From NCBI GenBank assembly GCA_963575745.1, contig CAUYUJ010016348.1, positions 146,001 to 210,000 on the forward strand: 64,000 nt of DNA. Direction: 5' to 3'. Both the position numbers and the translations under genes were made by a program. How positions within the stretch are numbered: the stretch's first letter is position 1; every line of letters starts with the position of its first letter. Shown piece by piece: positions 10,411 to 20,304 of the stretch. Under the pieces are notes generated by a model that was not told where the DNA came from, ran no database searches, and saw nothing but the letters and a program-made list of their open reading frames with translations. This DNA is from Prorocentrum cordatum. Lineage: Eukaryota; Sar; Dinophyceae; Prorocentrales; Prorocentraceae.

Positions 10411-11451
10411 CAGATCGTGCGTATCTGGCGATGTGTTCTCGCATGCAGCGTTCATACAAATATTCACCTCGCGTGGAAAAACTGTTGGGTACGTCTCGTG
10501 TTATTTGTAGATCCACAATCCCCGGAAATACTGGCCCTTTCCCCAAGGCCAATTTTTCAGCGCGGATCTTGAATCCATTCCGGCCTTGCCCTCCTCCCTG
10601 GTCAAGTGACGATTCGCGCCAACGCTGTCTGGGAATCAGCCATGTTCTTAGCATTCTACAACGTCGCCGCCTCGAATCGTGACGTGACTGGCCCCCTCCC
10701 CCTCCTCCCGCCCGTCCTATGGTGACGCCAGCTACAGCCAAGGGTTAAAAACGCGATTCCGGCGCCACCTTCGTGGGCTCCTGGGAGGCATGGCGGAGTG
10801 GCGGAGTACCCGAGACCTCGTAGCTACCTGGGGGGCTGCGAACTGCTCAACTGTCGCCACTTTCGTGGGCTCCTGGGAGGCACGGCGGAGTAGTGGAGTA
10901 CCCGAGACCTCGCAGCCCCCCTGGGGGGCTGCAAACTGCGCAACGGTCGCCACTTTCGTGGGCTCCTGGGAGGTTCAGCGGAGTCAGGGGCCACGCGGAT
11001 CCAGCCGAAACATCGCGGCTCCCTGGCAGGCTACAAACTGCGCAACTGTTGCCACTTTCGTGGGCTCCTGGAAGACACGGCGGAGATGAGAGCAGCGCAG
11101 ATCGTGCGTATCTGGCGATGTGTTCTCGCATGCAGCGTTCATACAAATATTCACCTCGCGTGGAGAAACTGTTGGGTACGTCTCGTGTTATTTGTAAATC
11201 CACAATCCCCGGAAATACTGGCCCTTTCCCCAAGGCCAGTTTTTCAGCGCGGATCTTGAATCCATTCCGGCCTTGCCCTCCTCCCTGGTCAAGTGACGAT
11301 TCGCGCCAACGCTGTCTGGGAATCAGCCATGTTCTTAGCATTCTACAACGTCGCCGCCTCGAATCGTGACGTGACTGGCCCCCTCCCCCTCCTCCCGCCC
11401 GTCCCCTGGTGACGCCAGCTACAGCCAAGGGTTAAAAACGCGATTCCGGCT
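10141..11451 (+). repeat. 687-bp tandem segmental duplication
   Basis: 10141-10764 and 10828-11451 are nearly identical with a constant offset of 687 bp (GAGTAGTGGAGTACCC at 10201 and 10888; AGGGTTAAAAACGCGATTCC at 10741 and 11428). The duplicated segment includes the end of the 92-bp array and about 350 bp of single-copy-looking sequence. Only a few point differences are visible, so the duplication is recent. Confidence 0.9.
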
Positions 11452-11489
11452 CCGCCAAGACCCCCGAGATTGCCAGCAGGCACCCAAGA

Positions 11490-11560
11490 AACTTTCGAGA
11501 GGGCCGAAGAGGCCCCCAAGAGGCCCAAGAGATGCCCTCAGAGGGTCCCCAGGCGGCCCG
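11490..11560 (+). repeat. Short CCCAAGAGG array
   Basis: A few units of the minisatellite at 9225-9560 (GAGGCCCCCAAGAGGCCCAA), placed just after the duplication. Confidence 0.5.
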
Positions 11561-11623
11561 AAAAGGCCTCACCCATTGACTTCATCCCTCTTCCGTGGGT
11601 CGGCGGAATGTACACAGAAGGCA

Positions 11624-11764
11624 TCTACACAACACCACCACTCCTGGCCAGGGCCATCCTGGGTCCTGGCATGGTGTATACGCCTCCTGGCCGAGGCCAG
11701 GAGAGTCTATACACCATCGTGGAGCCCAGGGTGGCCCTGGCCAGGAACGGTGGTGGTGTATAGA
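11624..11764. repeat. P-family double palindrome, complete copy
   Basis: The outer arms (TCTACACAACACCACCACTC... and its complement ending GTGGTGGTGTATAGA) enclose a second palindrome (GGTGTATACGCCTCCTGGCC / GGCCAGGAGAGTCTATACAC). The 141-bp segment can fold almost end to end. A copy with the same double architecture lies at 31739-31877. Confidence 0.7.
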
Positions 11765-11958
11765 TGGCAGCTGCGGAGAATGGCGTAGGCCTCGTGCGTG
11801 GAAAAACGCCGTCCTTTTGGGACGGAGGGGCGCAGCCGCGCACACCTGTGAGCGCCGAGCGCTTCCGACCGCCGCGAGGCCGCGCGGCGGAGCGCGGCCC
11901 GCGCTTGCCCGGGGGCCAGTCGGACCACCCGCGAGGAGAGTCGAAAGGGCCGAGGGGC

Positions 11959-12092
11959 GAGGAGGAGGAGGAGGAGGAGGAGGAGGAGGAGGGAGGAGGA
12001 GGAGGAGGAAGGAGGAGGAGGAGGAGGAGGAGGAGGAGGGACGAGGAGGAGGAGGAGGAAGGACGAGGACGAGGAGGAGGAGGAGGAGAAGG
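11959..12092 (+). repeat. (GAG)n microsatellite
   Basis: GAG/GGA tract with GGGA and GACGAG interruptions. It forms the left edge of the higher-order repeat. Confidence 0.85.
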
Positions 12093-13800
12093 ACGCCCAG
12101 TGTAAACCCAAAAGTCATCAACGATGTTGGAATAAACCCTCCCCCAAACTCCCTCTTCATGGGCCCCTACAACGGTTTGTTTCCATGGGCCCCTACAACG
12201 GTTCGTTAGAAAACAATTGTTTGAAGACCCAGAGGCATGCCAAAACATTGTTTTCCGGCATTTCAACGCCACGGATCAACCTGACTGTTCCGTCTTGACG
12301 ATCCTGAATCGTGCCATAACGCCATTCTATGGACTTCAACACCGCGAACCAACATAACTGCTGCACCCGCAAAATCCGGAATCCTTCCAAACCGCAATGT
12401 TTGGTACTTTGGTCATGGGAGCCCGTGCAACTCTTGCAAAGTTTGAAAACGAATGTGCACGGCGCTGAAGCAAGAACCACCTTTTGAAAAAGAGCCGCCC
12501 TCAATCCGTGGAGCTCTTGCGAATGTTTAAAACGAATGTGCGCGGCGCTGCGGCGAGAACCACATTTTGAAACATGTGGCCCTCAATCCGCGAAGCTCTT
12601 GCAACTTTTAAGCCGGATGTGCGCGGCGCTCAGGCGAGAGCCACATTTTGAAAACGGCTCGCCCTCAATCCGCGAAGCTCTTGCATTTTTTTAAAAAGCG
12701 AATGTGCGCGGCGCTCAGACGAGAGTCACGTATTGAAAATGGGTCGCCCTCAATCCGTGGAACTCTTGCAAGTTTTTTAAACGAATGTGCGCGGCGCTAA
12801 AGCGACAACCACATGTTGAAAACCACCCGCCCTCTATCTGCGAAGCGGTTGCCAATTTTTAAGCTTTAGGGTCATAGGAAGTCTCCGGCGAAACGCCCGG
12901 CCCGCCCTAAAAACTGGCTTCGGGGTACGACAGAGAGAAATTGCTTTGAAGGAGAGGGATGGAGGAGGAGAAGGAGGACGAGAAGGAGGAGGAGGACGAG
13001 GTGGAGGAGGACGACCAGTGTAAACCCAAAAGTCATCAACGATGTTGGAATGAACCCTTCCTTCAATCTCCCTCTTCATATGCCCCTACAACGGTTCATG
13101 TCCATTGAGGGAACTGCCTCGTTAGAAAACAACCGTTTGAAGACCCGGAAGCATGCCAAAACATTGTGTTCGGGATTTCAACGCCACGGATCAACCTGAC
13201 TGTTGCGTCTTGACGATCCTGAATCGTCCCATGACGCCATTTTTGGGGTTTCAGCACCGCGAGCCGTAACTGCTGCACCCGCAACATACAGAATCCTTCC
13301 AAAACACCATTTCTGCTACGCTGATCATGAGAATCCGTGAAATTCTTCCAAATCTTACAAACGAAAACGCGCGGCGCTAAAGCGAGAGCCACACTTTGAA
13401 AAAGAACCGCTCTCAATCCGTGAAGTTCTTGCAAATGTTTAAATCGAATGTGCGCGGCGCTATGGCGAGAGCCACATTTTGAAAACCACCCGCCCCCAAT
13501 CCGTGAAAATCAATATGCTGTTTTAAGCGAATGCGCGCATCATTCAGGCGAGAGCCACAATTTGAAAACCACCCGCCTTCAATCCGTGAAACTCTTGCGA
13601 AATGTTAAATCGAATGTGCGCGGCGCTTAAGCGAGAGCCACATTTTGAAAACCACCAGCCCCCAATCCGTGGAACTCTTGCAAAACATTCAAAACGAATG
13701 TGCGCGGCGCTAAAGCAGGAACCACATTTTGATAACCACCCGCCCTCAATCCGTGAAACGGTTGAACCTTCTAAGGTTCAGAATCATACATGGTGAGGAC
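12093..13800 (+). repeat. Two-copy higher-order repeat of 83-bp monomers
   Basis: A ~912-bp unit is present twice. Each copy begins with GTGTAAACCCAAAAGTCATC (12100; 13018), carries CCCCTACAACGGTT, then five ~83-bp monomers whose AATGTGCGCGGCGCT cores start at 12452, 12535, 12616, 12701, 12784 and again at 13364, 13447, 13530, 13613, 13697. It closes with GCGAAACGCCC and CCCGCCCTAAAAAC followed by a GGA-rich tract. Short ORFs inside are not conserved between the copies. Confidence 0.85.
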
Positions 13801-14093
13801 GTCTCAAGCGAAACGCCCAGCCCGCCCTAAAAACGGGCCTCGGGGTGCGACAGGGAGAAAATATGGATAAGGAATGGAGGAGGAGGATGAGGATGAGGAG
13901 GAGGAGGAGGAAGAGGCGGGAGAAGGTGGGCCTTTGGGTTGAGTAGTGCCAGCTGGCGTGTGCACGAGGAGGCGAGGCGTGCAGAGCAGGCCGAGGATGT
14001 CAGGAAGGCCAGCTGGGGGCCTTAGAGACTGAGGAGCCTGAGGTGGACAGGAAGGCCGCGGTGACCAGAAGGCCACGACGTCTGGTGAGGCCA
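13801..14093 (+). other. End of satellite, GGA tract and leader of next ORF
   Basis: Holds the closing block of the higher-order repeat, a GGA/GAT tract (13875-13915) and GC-rich sequence with AGG-rich repeats. No gene can be supported before the ATG at 14094. Confidence 0.4.
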
Positions 14094-14423
14094 ATGCAGG
14101 CAGAGGAGGCCAAGATGGTCAAGAAGGACGGGCAGGCCAGGACAGCAGACAAGATCCTAGACAAGGTGGACTCGTACTACCTCCACGAACTTGGCCAGGA
14201 GCTCGGTCCGTTTTCCATGGGCGCCATGCGCAGGTGCTTCCAGCAGGGCCTCTTACCCCCCCGTGGGGAGCTCCAAATGATGCAAGCTATGTGGTCACAG
14301 CACGTTGCCATCCACGCGATCCACCCCGAAATTAATAACGCGTTCGCGGAAAGGGATATCGAGGCTAATCAGGAGGAGCGGGTCAGGAATGCAGGCGTGA
14401 CCCTGGCAAAAGAGGCCAGGTGA
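14094..14423 (+). CDS. Short GYF-like domain protein or exon
   Basis: A 109-residue ORF from the first ATG (an in-frame GTG at 14043 would add 17 residues) to TGA at 14421-14423. Residues about 26-60 contain SYYLHELGQELGPFS followed by AMRRCFQQGLLPPR. This resembles the GYF fold pattern (Y-Y-x-D/E-x-x-G-x-x-x-GPF-S, then M-x-x-W/C-F-x-x-G-x-hydrophobic-P). GYF domains bind proline-rich peptides in splicing and RNA-processing factors. The usual first Trp is Ser here, and the residues after position 70 match nothing I know. It may be one exon of a larger gene or a broken copy. The match is by eye only. Confidence 0.4.
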   Translation: MQAEEAKMVKKDGQARTADKILDKVDSYYLHELGQELGPFSMGAMRRCFQQGLLPPRGELQMMQAMWSQHVAIHAIHPEINNAFAERDIEANQEERVRNAGVTLAKEAR

Positions 14424-14557
14424 TCAGAGGAGAAACGGAAAGTCATCCACATGGCAGGTGAGGAGTCGAGCCGAGCAGATGTGCAAGGCCAACAGAAAGG
14501 CTGAGAAAGCAGGGGGGGTAGGGGTGGTGTTGTGTGCCACCCAGTGGGCGCACGAAG

Positions 14558-14640
14558 AGGAGGAGGAGGAGGAAGGAGAGGACGAGGAGGAGGAGGAGGA
14601 CGAGGAGGAGGAGGAGGAGGAGCAGGAGGAGGAGGAGCGG
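14558..14640 (+). repeat. (GAG)n microsatellite
   Basis: GAGGAGGAGGA tract with GAC interruptions. It lies within the 3' side of the minus-strand LINE-C remnant and produces spurious poly-Glu and poly-Pro ORFs. Confidence 0.8.
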
Positions 14641-14879
14641 CGAACAGACGAAAAGGAACAATCCATCCAGGGGGCACAGGAGACAATGCGACCCTGAGGA
14701 GGGCAGGGAGGCCACCCAGAAGGCACATGCGGACCGAGGCGAGGCGGCCTGTGCCCCGCAATCGCTTTGCTGCACTGCCGGGCGGCCCGGCCGCCCGCTC
14801 GACCAAGCTGGCGGCTCCTGAGGCGGCCGGACGGGCGCGCGAAGCCTTCGCCGCAGGCTGCCAAAGATTCGCAGTCCTA

Positions 14880-15952
14880 GCCAGGATTGCGAAGGGGATA
14901 GCAAGGCTGAGGGGGTGCTGAGAAGACGGCGGCAGATGATGTCTGGAGTCGGTGTTCTTGCGTGAGACCGGGCGCATATTGCCAGCCTCTCGAGTGCACG
15001 TCTGGAGGTCGCCGTCCTCCGTGCCCTTCGGGATGAAGGAAAATATCGGGTCATTGAAGATGGGGGGCGCGTGCCCCTGTGAGACAATGACCACGCTAGG
15101 TGCTAGCTCCTCGAGCGCCTCCAGAGGCCCACAAGAAATCACCCACGCGCTGTAGGAAAGGCGTTCTGGAGCTGGTGCCGATGCTCGAGCTCGCAAGGCC
15201 ATGCGCACGGTGAGGTTCGTGGGAGTCGCGCTTGAAAGGGCGAACTGCGATACAAAGTGCTGAAGGCCTTTCTCGTCGACCTCCTTATGCGCAATGTTTT
15301 GTAACCAATGTGCCTGCAGTGCTTCCATGCATTAGGGGTCTTGACGACCGTGGAAGCGGATGCCGAATAACGTAACAATGCGAGAGAACGGTTCCCGCGC
15401 CTGGCTGCGCCTCTGCATGATTCTCGAAAGACGTTGCTGGTAGTCCGCTTCCATGTTGCACCCCGACTGACGTGCCCGTCGAGCAGCTGCAAGCGCGCGT
15501 TCTTGGCGGTATATGTAGTGACGATCATGATCGATCCTCGTGTCCTCAGCGAACTTATGCTCGTCCACCAAAGAAGCCCTGTGGTCCTGAATATGGAGGG
15601 CCGCTTTCCCAATCTCAAACGTTTCATGTACAGTGTGAGCCAGAGCAGGGTCCTTGCGCCAGATGGCACGTGAGACTGACCGAAAATTAAGTGAGTTCGC
15701 CCCGACGGCGGCGTGATGTCTCTTACAGCCAAATAAGCTAATCAAGTGATTGGAAGTCAGCCGTGTCGCTTCTGTCATGGTGTTCTGTTAGGTACTTTTG
15801 ATGCTCGTTAACTTGCTGACACGTGTGCCCAGCTCCAGTCTCGCATGTTCTGTGAGAAGCTCGAGGTTATTATACATCGGCAGCTGGACCAGGACGTCAA
15901 TACCTACTTGGTTGAACATCGTACACCACAACTTCTCGATTGCGCGTGTCAT
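14880..15952 (-). pseudogene. LINE-C: non-LTR retrotransposon remnant (linker and N-terminal RT)
   Basis: One frame on the minus strand runs from ATG 15950-15952 down past 14900, broken only by TAA at 15788-15790 and TAA at 15332-15334. The segments on both sides read as real protein. Downstream of the second stop are ASAPAPERLSYSAW (compare the SAPGPDGIPYAAW-type start of LINE reverse transcriptases), IFSFIPKG (the hydrophobic-I-P-K-G of RT motif 1) and RPVSRKNTD (motif 2, R-P-I-x-L-x-N-x-D). The catalytic palm with motifs A-C is missing; sequence after about 14880 is unrelated and GGA-rich. The upstream 200 residues would be the linker between endonuclease and RT. A decayed, 3'-truncated copy. 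Confidence 0.6.
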
Positions 15953-16159
15953 CCTTGTGCACGGGCCATGCTAGTCTTCCCTGTATCGTTCCCCCGAAGG
16001 GAATCATGAAGAGGAGGAGGAGGAGGATGAGGAGGAGGAGGAAGAGGCGGAACGAGGAGGAATGAAGACTGGGAGGGACGGAGAAGGGCCTCACTACTTC
16101 TTCTTGCCCCTGGACTTGGGCGCGGGGGCCCTCTCGCCCGTTCGCCCCTTGGCCTTGGT
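15953..16159. other. GGA tract and unassigned sequence
   Basis: A GAG/GGA microsatellite at 16008-16060 and GC-rich flanks. No gene is seen. Confidence 0.4.
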
Positions 16160-16500
16160 CTTGGTGGCGAGCTCCTCCTCACCAGAGGACTGGAAACCTC
16201 CACTTTGGAGGCCGAACCTCCATCATTGGACTCCCCGTCGCTCGGACGTCCATTCCCTGTGCTTTTTTCGGACTCGTGCGTGGCTTTTTCGCAGGATGAT
16301 CCAGGATGCTCCTTAATACTCCCCGTCGAGAAAAAGTGCACACGTCCGACCGATACCAAGTGGAGGTCAAAGAACTACCCAAGCATCTGTCGCTTCGCCC
16401 CCCAAAAAAGAGCTCCTCCTCACCAGAGGACTGGAAACCTCCACTTTGGAGGCCGAGCCTCCATCATCGGGGGTAAAAAAACTGCCCAAGCATCTGTCGC
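16160..16500 (+). repeat. Partial tandem duplication around a MITE
   Basis: GAGCTCCTCCTCACCAGAGG and GACTGGAAACCTCCACTTTG at 16169-16230 recur at 16411-16470. CCCAAGCATCTGTCGCTTCG occurs at 16378 and again at 16486. The MITE-2 copy at 16237-16355 lies between the duplicated pieces. Confidence 0.6.
16237..16355. mobile_element. MITE-2, copy 1
   Basis: A ~119-bp element with short inverted ends (GTCGCTCGGACGT at left; ACGTCCGACCGAT at right), the internal blocks CCCTGTGCTTTTTTC, AGGATGATCCAGGATGCTCC and a GTGCACACGTCC end. Related copies are at 24264-24393 and 42478-42790, with partial ones near 42290 and 56535. No target duplication could be fixed. Confidence 0.55.
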
Positions 16501-16674
16501 TTCGCCCACAAAGATCGGGGCGGCCAGCTTGTCGTTGCAGTTGGCCTCGAGGCCCTCTCCTGCCCCTCGGCATCGTCAGAAGACGGCTCGAAGAGAACAA
16601 CCAGCCCTGTAGAACCCTGGCTCCAGATCCTCCGTACTCTGGTTGATTTTCCGACTTGAAGCTGTGTCTGGTTC

Positions 16675-16870
16675 ATTCCGTAAGGTGCAACAAACAGGGC
16701 GGACATTTCCGCCTCAGAAGCCAAGGCGGAGATTTCCGCAAAGGTATGGCGGAGACAGCGACGGCGAAGTAGGGCGGACATCGGCACTAAAGCAACTTGA
16801 AGCATACGGCGAACATCTCTGCCCTACTTGCGAGATACATCTCTGCCCTACTTGCGAGATCGCAAAGGAT
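16675..16870 (-). repeat. Dispersed repeat Q, copy 3 (inverted)
   Basis: GGGCGGACATTTCCGCCTC, GGCGGAGATTTCCGC and GGCGAAGTAGGGCGGACAT are the complement of the copy at 7740-7910. A 19-bp segment (ATCTCTGCCCTACTTGCGA) is duplicated at about 16815 and 16840. Confidence 0.5.
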
Positions 16871-17460
16871 ACGGCTGATCGGGAGTCAAGGAAGAGGTCG
16901 AGAAATCCGAGGAGCCGTTCGTCGGAAAAGCAGAGCTGCCAGATGTCTGTGTGTAGACCCAGGTGGCCGACTCCAGAAACCCTGCCCCGCCCCAGAGGGG
17001 CGCACTTTTACTTCCCCCGACCTCCGCCGAGGAAGAGGTGTCAAGACCCTTCGATCTGCGAAGTCGGGAGCGGCCAAGAGAGGGGTGTCCAAGAGGGGGG
17101 GGGTGCAAATCATGACTGGCGGCATGTGCGCGGCCCAGCGGGGGGGCCAGGGACGTAATGAAATGAGAAGAGGCGCCATGACATCTGGAGAAATATCATG
17201 GCCCCCGCCATGATATCCACCCCCCCCTAGTCATCACCCCCCTCTTTTCCGCCCCCGACGAAGGCGAGGCCCTTTCTAGAGCGCCCCGGAAATGGGGGGG
17301 AAACCTTCAGAATTGAGTTCGAGCCGCAACTTTGGAAGTCTTCGATCCCTGGCCCTTCGCAGCGGCCCAGCGCGGGCGGGAGGGAGGGCGGGTGGGGCGT
17401 CTCTCCTGCCCCCCCTGAGGAAACAGCTCGACGAAAGAATCGAACAAGCTTTTTGGGGGA
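16871..17460. other. No gene seen
   Basis: Short ORFs on both strands without a domain. A small perfect repeat pair CATGGCCCCCGCCATGATAT forms a palindrome at about 17198-17217. Otherwise unassigned. Confidence 0.35.
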
Positions 17461-17467
17461 CGGCAAC

Positions 17468-17535
17468 TTCCTCCTCCTCCTCCTCCTCCTCCTTCCCCTC
17501 TTTCTCCTCCTCCTCCTCCTCCTCCTCCTCCTCCC
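17468..17535 (+). repeat. (CTC)n microsatellite
   Basis: CCTCCTCCT tract with CCCCTCTTT interruptions. Confidence 0.85.
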
Positions 17536-17574
17536 TCCATCCATTCTCACGATTCCCAAACCAGTGCTTGCATC

Positions 17575-17800
17575 TAGGGGTTCTGACTTCTTTTCGACAG
17601 AATTGGGCCTGACGGCCGGTCTGCCAGCTATGTAGCCGCCGTCGCCGCCCCGTCGCCGCCCTCGTCTGGGTTTGACGGCCTGTCTGGCGGCTATGTAGCC
17701 GCCGTCCCTGCCCCGTCGCCGCCCGTCGTCTGGGCCTGTCTGTCGGTCTGGCGGCTATGTTGTCGCCGTCGCGGCCCCGTCACCGCCTCGTCGCGGCCCC
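17575..17800 (+). repeat. ~60-65-bp tandem repeat, leader of U unit 3
   Basis: Three copies of a unit with GGTCTGGCGGCTATGTAGCC, GCCGTCGCCGCCCCGTCGCC and CTCGTCTGGG. The sequence corresponds to the single leader at 1365-1482, so a leader amplification distinguishes the two loci. Confidence 0.65.
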
Positions 17801-18800
17801 GTACGATTGCACGATTTAGGGTGCACCACATTGGGTTCTCTCTTCAGAAAAAATTGGATCTACCAGCGCCCCCCCCCAGGGTCGTCCGCTCACCCTGGGG
17901 ATGTGCAGTTGATATATGACTCCACCCATCGATGATTCATGCTGTAAATTCATATCGTCCCAGCCAGGCCGGGCTCGACACCACCCCTTCATCCCTTGCA
18001 AAACAAAAGAAACCACTCGCGCAATCGCTAAGAAAAACATAATTATTTGAAGATCTTTTGCATCAGTAAAATCGGAACGCGCATCCGCTTCTCACTCGCG
18101 CGCACGCTCGCAAGGATTTCAAAATCGAAAGTCCCAGACACATAAGCCAACACATGAACTTACAACACGAATTTAACAAAATTGTGCGCGCGCCCTCGTG
18201 CGAAATCTACAGGAGCCCATCATTTTCAAAGTCATTCGAGCAGACGGGCCTCTCGCGCGCGCATGGTGCAATCATTCGAACGCCTTTTCGCGCGTGTTGG
18301 GTGGGGCGCGATCTGCGGGACTCTCGCGCCAATCGGCGGCGCGTGCATGTCAAAACCTGTCCACAATCTTCATCGCCGAAGCGTGGACACCATCATCACC
18401 ACCGGCGTGATCAGCATCGGCGCCGTCGTTGCCATTGCCGTCGTCATAGTCATCGTCGCAACCATCATCGATGCTATCATCATCGCGTCTACCACTGTCG
18501 ACCTCGCCATGACACCGCGCCCGCTCAAATCACCGATTCGCACTGAAGTGCCCGTGCGTCGAGACGCGCTGGGACGTCCCCAGCGGCCAGCGCCACCTCG
18601 GCCGCGTCGACCGCGCCGAACTAGCTGGCCGCTTTTCGCGCGAGCACGCGCGCGCTAGCGCGACCGCAGCGATGCCAGCCAGCGCCAAACACTCATCGCA
18701 ATCGTCGCCGCATGGGTTGTGCAAGCCATGTTGCGGGTGGGCGGGTGGGTGGATCGCGCGAACAGTGGGGTCGCCAACTTCGAGTTCGGCAGGTTGGTTC
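17801..18800 (+). repeat. U-family unit 3
   Basis: Starts with ATTGCACGATTTAGGGTGCACC and a GGATCTACC head, then CCTCTCGCGCGCGCATGG and ATCATTCGAACGCC (18240-18290), the decayed GTC/ATC patch (18375-18500) and the tail ATGTTGCGGGTGGGCGGG (18728). Its longest ORFs are in other phases than those of unit 2. Confidence 0.6.
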
Positions 18801-18829
18801 TCCTTCATGAACAGCGCATAGGATCGAGG

Positions 18830-19800
18830 GCGGTATCATCGCCCCCCTCCCTGGGGATGTGCAGTTTACAAAAAAAACAACCCCATCGTTCAATCCGAAT
18901 ATGAACTCATACCAACCCGGCCCAGCTGGCCGGCATCGCCCCCCCTACCCCCAACCACCCTCCGCAACAAACATTACGCCCGACACTCGTTTCTAGCGAA
19001 TCATCAGTCTTCAAGAATCACTTGTAACAGCTGTGACGGACGGCGCGCGCGCGCGTCGTCGCGCGCGCGACAGAATCCCTTCAGAATCTTCGGCTTCGCA
19101 TGGGTTTCAAAATCGGTTGCCCCGAACAATTGCTCAACACATGGTTCGGCAACATCGGCTCTCATGGGAAAGTCTGCGCGCGCTCTTGCGACTTCGGCAA
19201 AGAATCATTGGTTTTTAGTTTCGACATCTTAATCGCATTCGCCCAAACAGGCCTCTCGCGCGCACATGTCGAAATCATCCGAGCGCCCTTGCGCGCGTGA
19301 TGGGGGGGCGGGGGGGGAGCGGGGGGGCGGCGCGGCCCCTGTCATGTACTACCCTGCGGGCCACTCGCGCGCATCGGCTGCGCGCGCGTGCCGACGTCCC
19401 TCCTCAATCTTCATCGCCGACGCGGGGGAGCCGTCGTCGTCGTCGTCGGAGTGGTCGGCATCGGAGCCATCGTCACACTATCATCATCCCGCCCACCGCT
19501 GTAGACGTCGCCGTGACACCGCGCCCTCTCGAACTACACGCTCGCACTGAAGTGCCCGTGCGTCGGCGCGGCCTGCGAGACGCGCTGGAAGTGCCCGGCG
19601 GTCAGCGCCATCGCGGCTGCGTCGATCGCGCCGAACTAGCAGGCCGCTGCGCGCGCGAGCACGCGCGGGCTAGCGCGGCCGCGGAGATGCACAGGCCAAC
19701 GCCAAACACTCATCGCAATCGCCGCCGCACGGCTTCTGCAAACCAGTCGCGGGTGGGCGGGTGGGGCGACCGCGCGAGCAGCGGAGCTGACAACTCCAAA
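18830..19800 (+). repeat. U-family unit 4
   Basis: Same order of landmarks as unit 3, with the GCGCGCGCGTCGTCGCGCGC palindrome at 19044-19067, GGCCTCTCGCGCGCACATGT at 19250, a GTCGTCGTCGTCGG remnant near 19435, and the tail with GGGTGGGCGGGTGGGG at 19750. Confidence 0.6.
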
Positions 19801-19819
19801 TCCTTTTATGTTGATTTGC

Positions 19820-20165
19820 CTTTCGAAGGGAAAATTCGGACCTCCCCCCGCGGACTGATCGGCGCGCCTTTTTGCAATGCGGTGGACGTGTGATCCTGGC
19901 CCATCACCCAGCCTATAGATTAGTCACACCATCCCAGGCAAACGGTTATCCCCTTTCATCCCGCGCAAAATATTCCGCGCGCGCTCGCTTATCAACAAAA
20001 ACATCAGTCTTCAAACACCGTCCTGAAATAATGCGGCGAATTTCAAGCACGTGCGTCGCCGCGAGAGCATGCCTAAATTATTCGAACACCTTGGGCCACG
20101 CATGGGTTTCTGGATCGGCTGCCCGTATAGACAACGCGCGGCTTTGCAGCGGGCAGTGTCAATAA
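19820..20165 (+). repeat. U-family unit 5 (head only)
   Basis: Only the head and first GC palindrome region (ACGTGCGTCGCCGCGAGAGC at about 20050) are present. The unit stops about 140 bp before the CAGCCT satellite. Confidence 0.5.
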
Positions 20166-20304
20166 ATTATCCCGGCAAAGCAACCTAACAGCGATGTGTA
20201 GGAGCATATCTGGAAGCATTCCCCTTAAGATTCAGATGAGAATCCAGTTGTAGAATTCTGCTGTTCTCGCAGTCGTAGTCGCATTCGCGATGACAGTCGC
20301 AGTG

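Noticed and set aside
9110-10741. 543-codon minus-strand ORF
   Set aside because: Composed of ~92-bp tandem units and GAGG minisatellite; internal frame changes from unit to unit and no domain.
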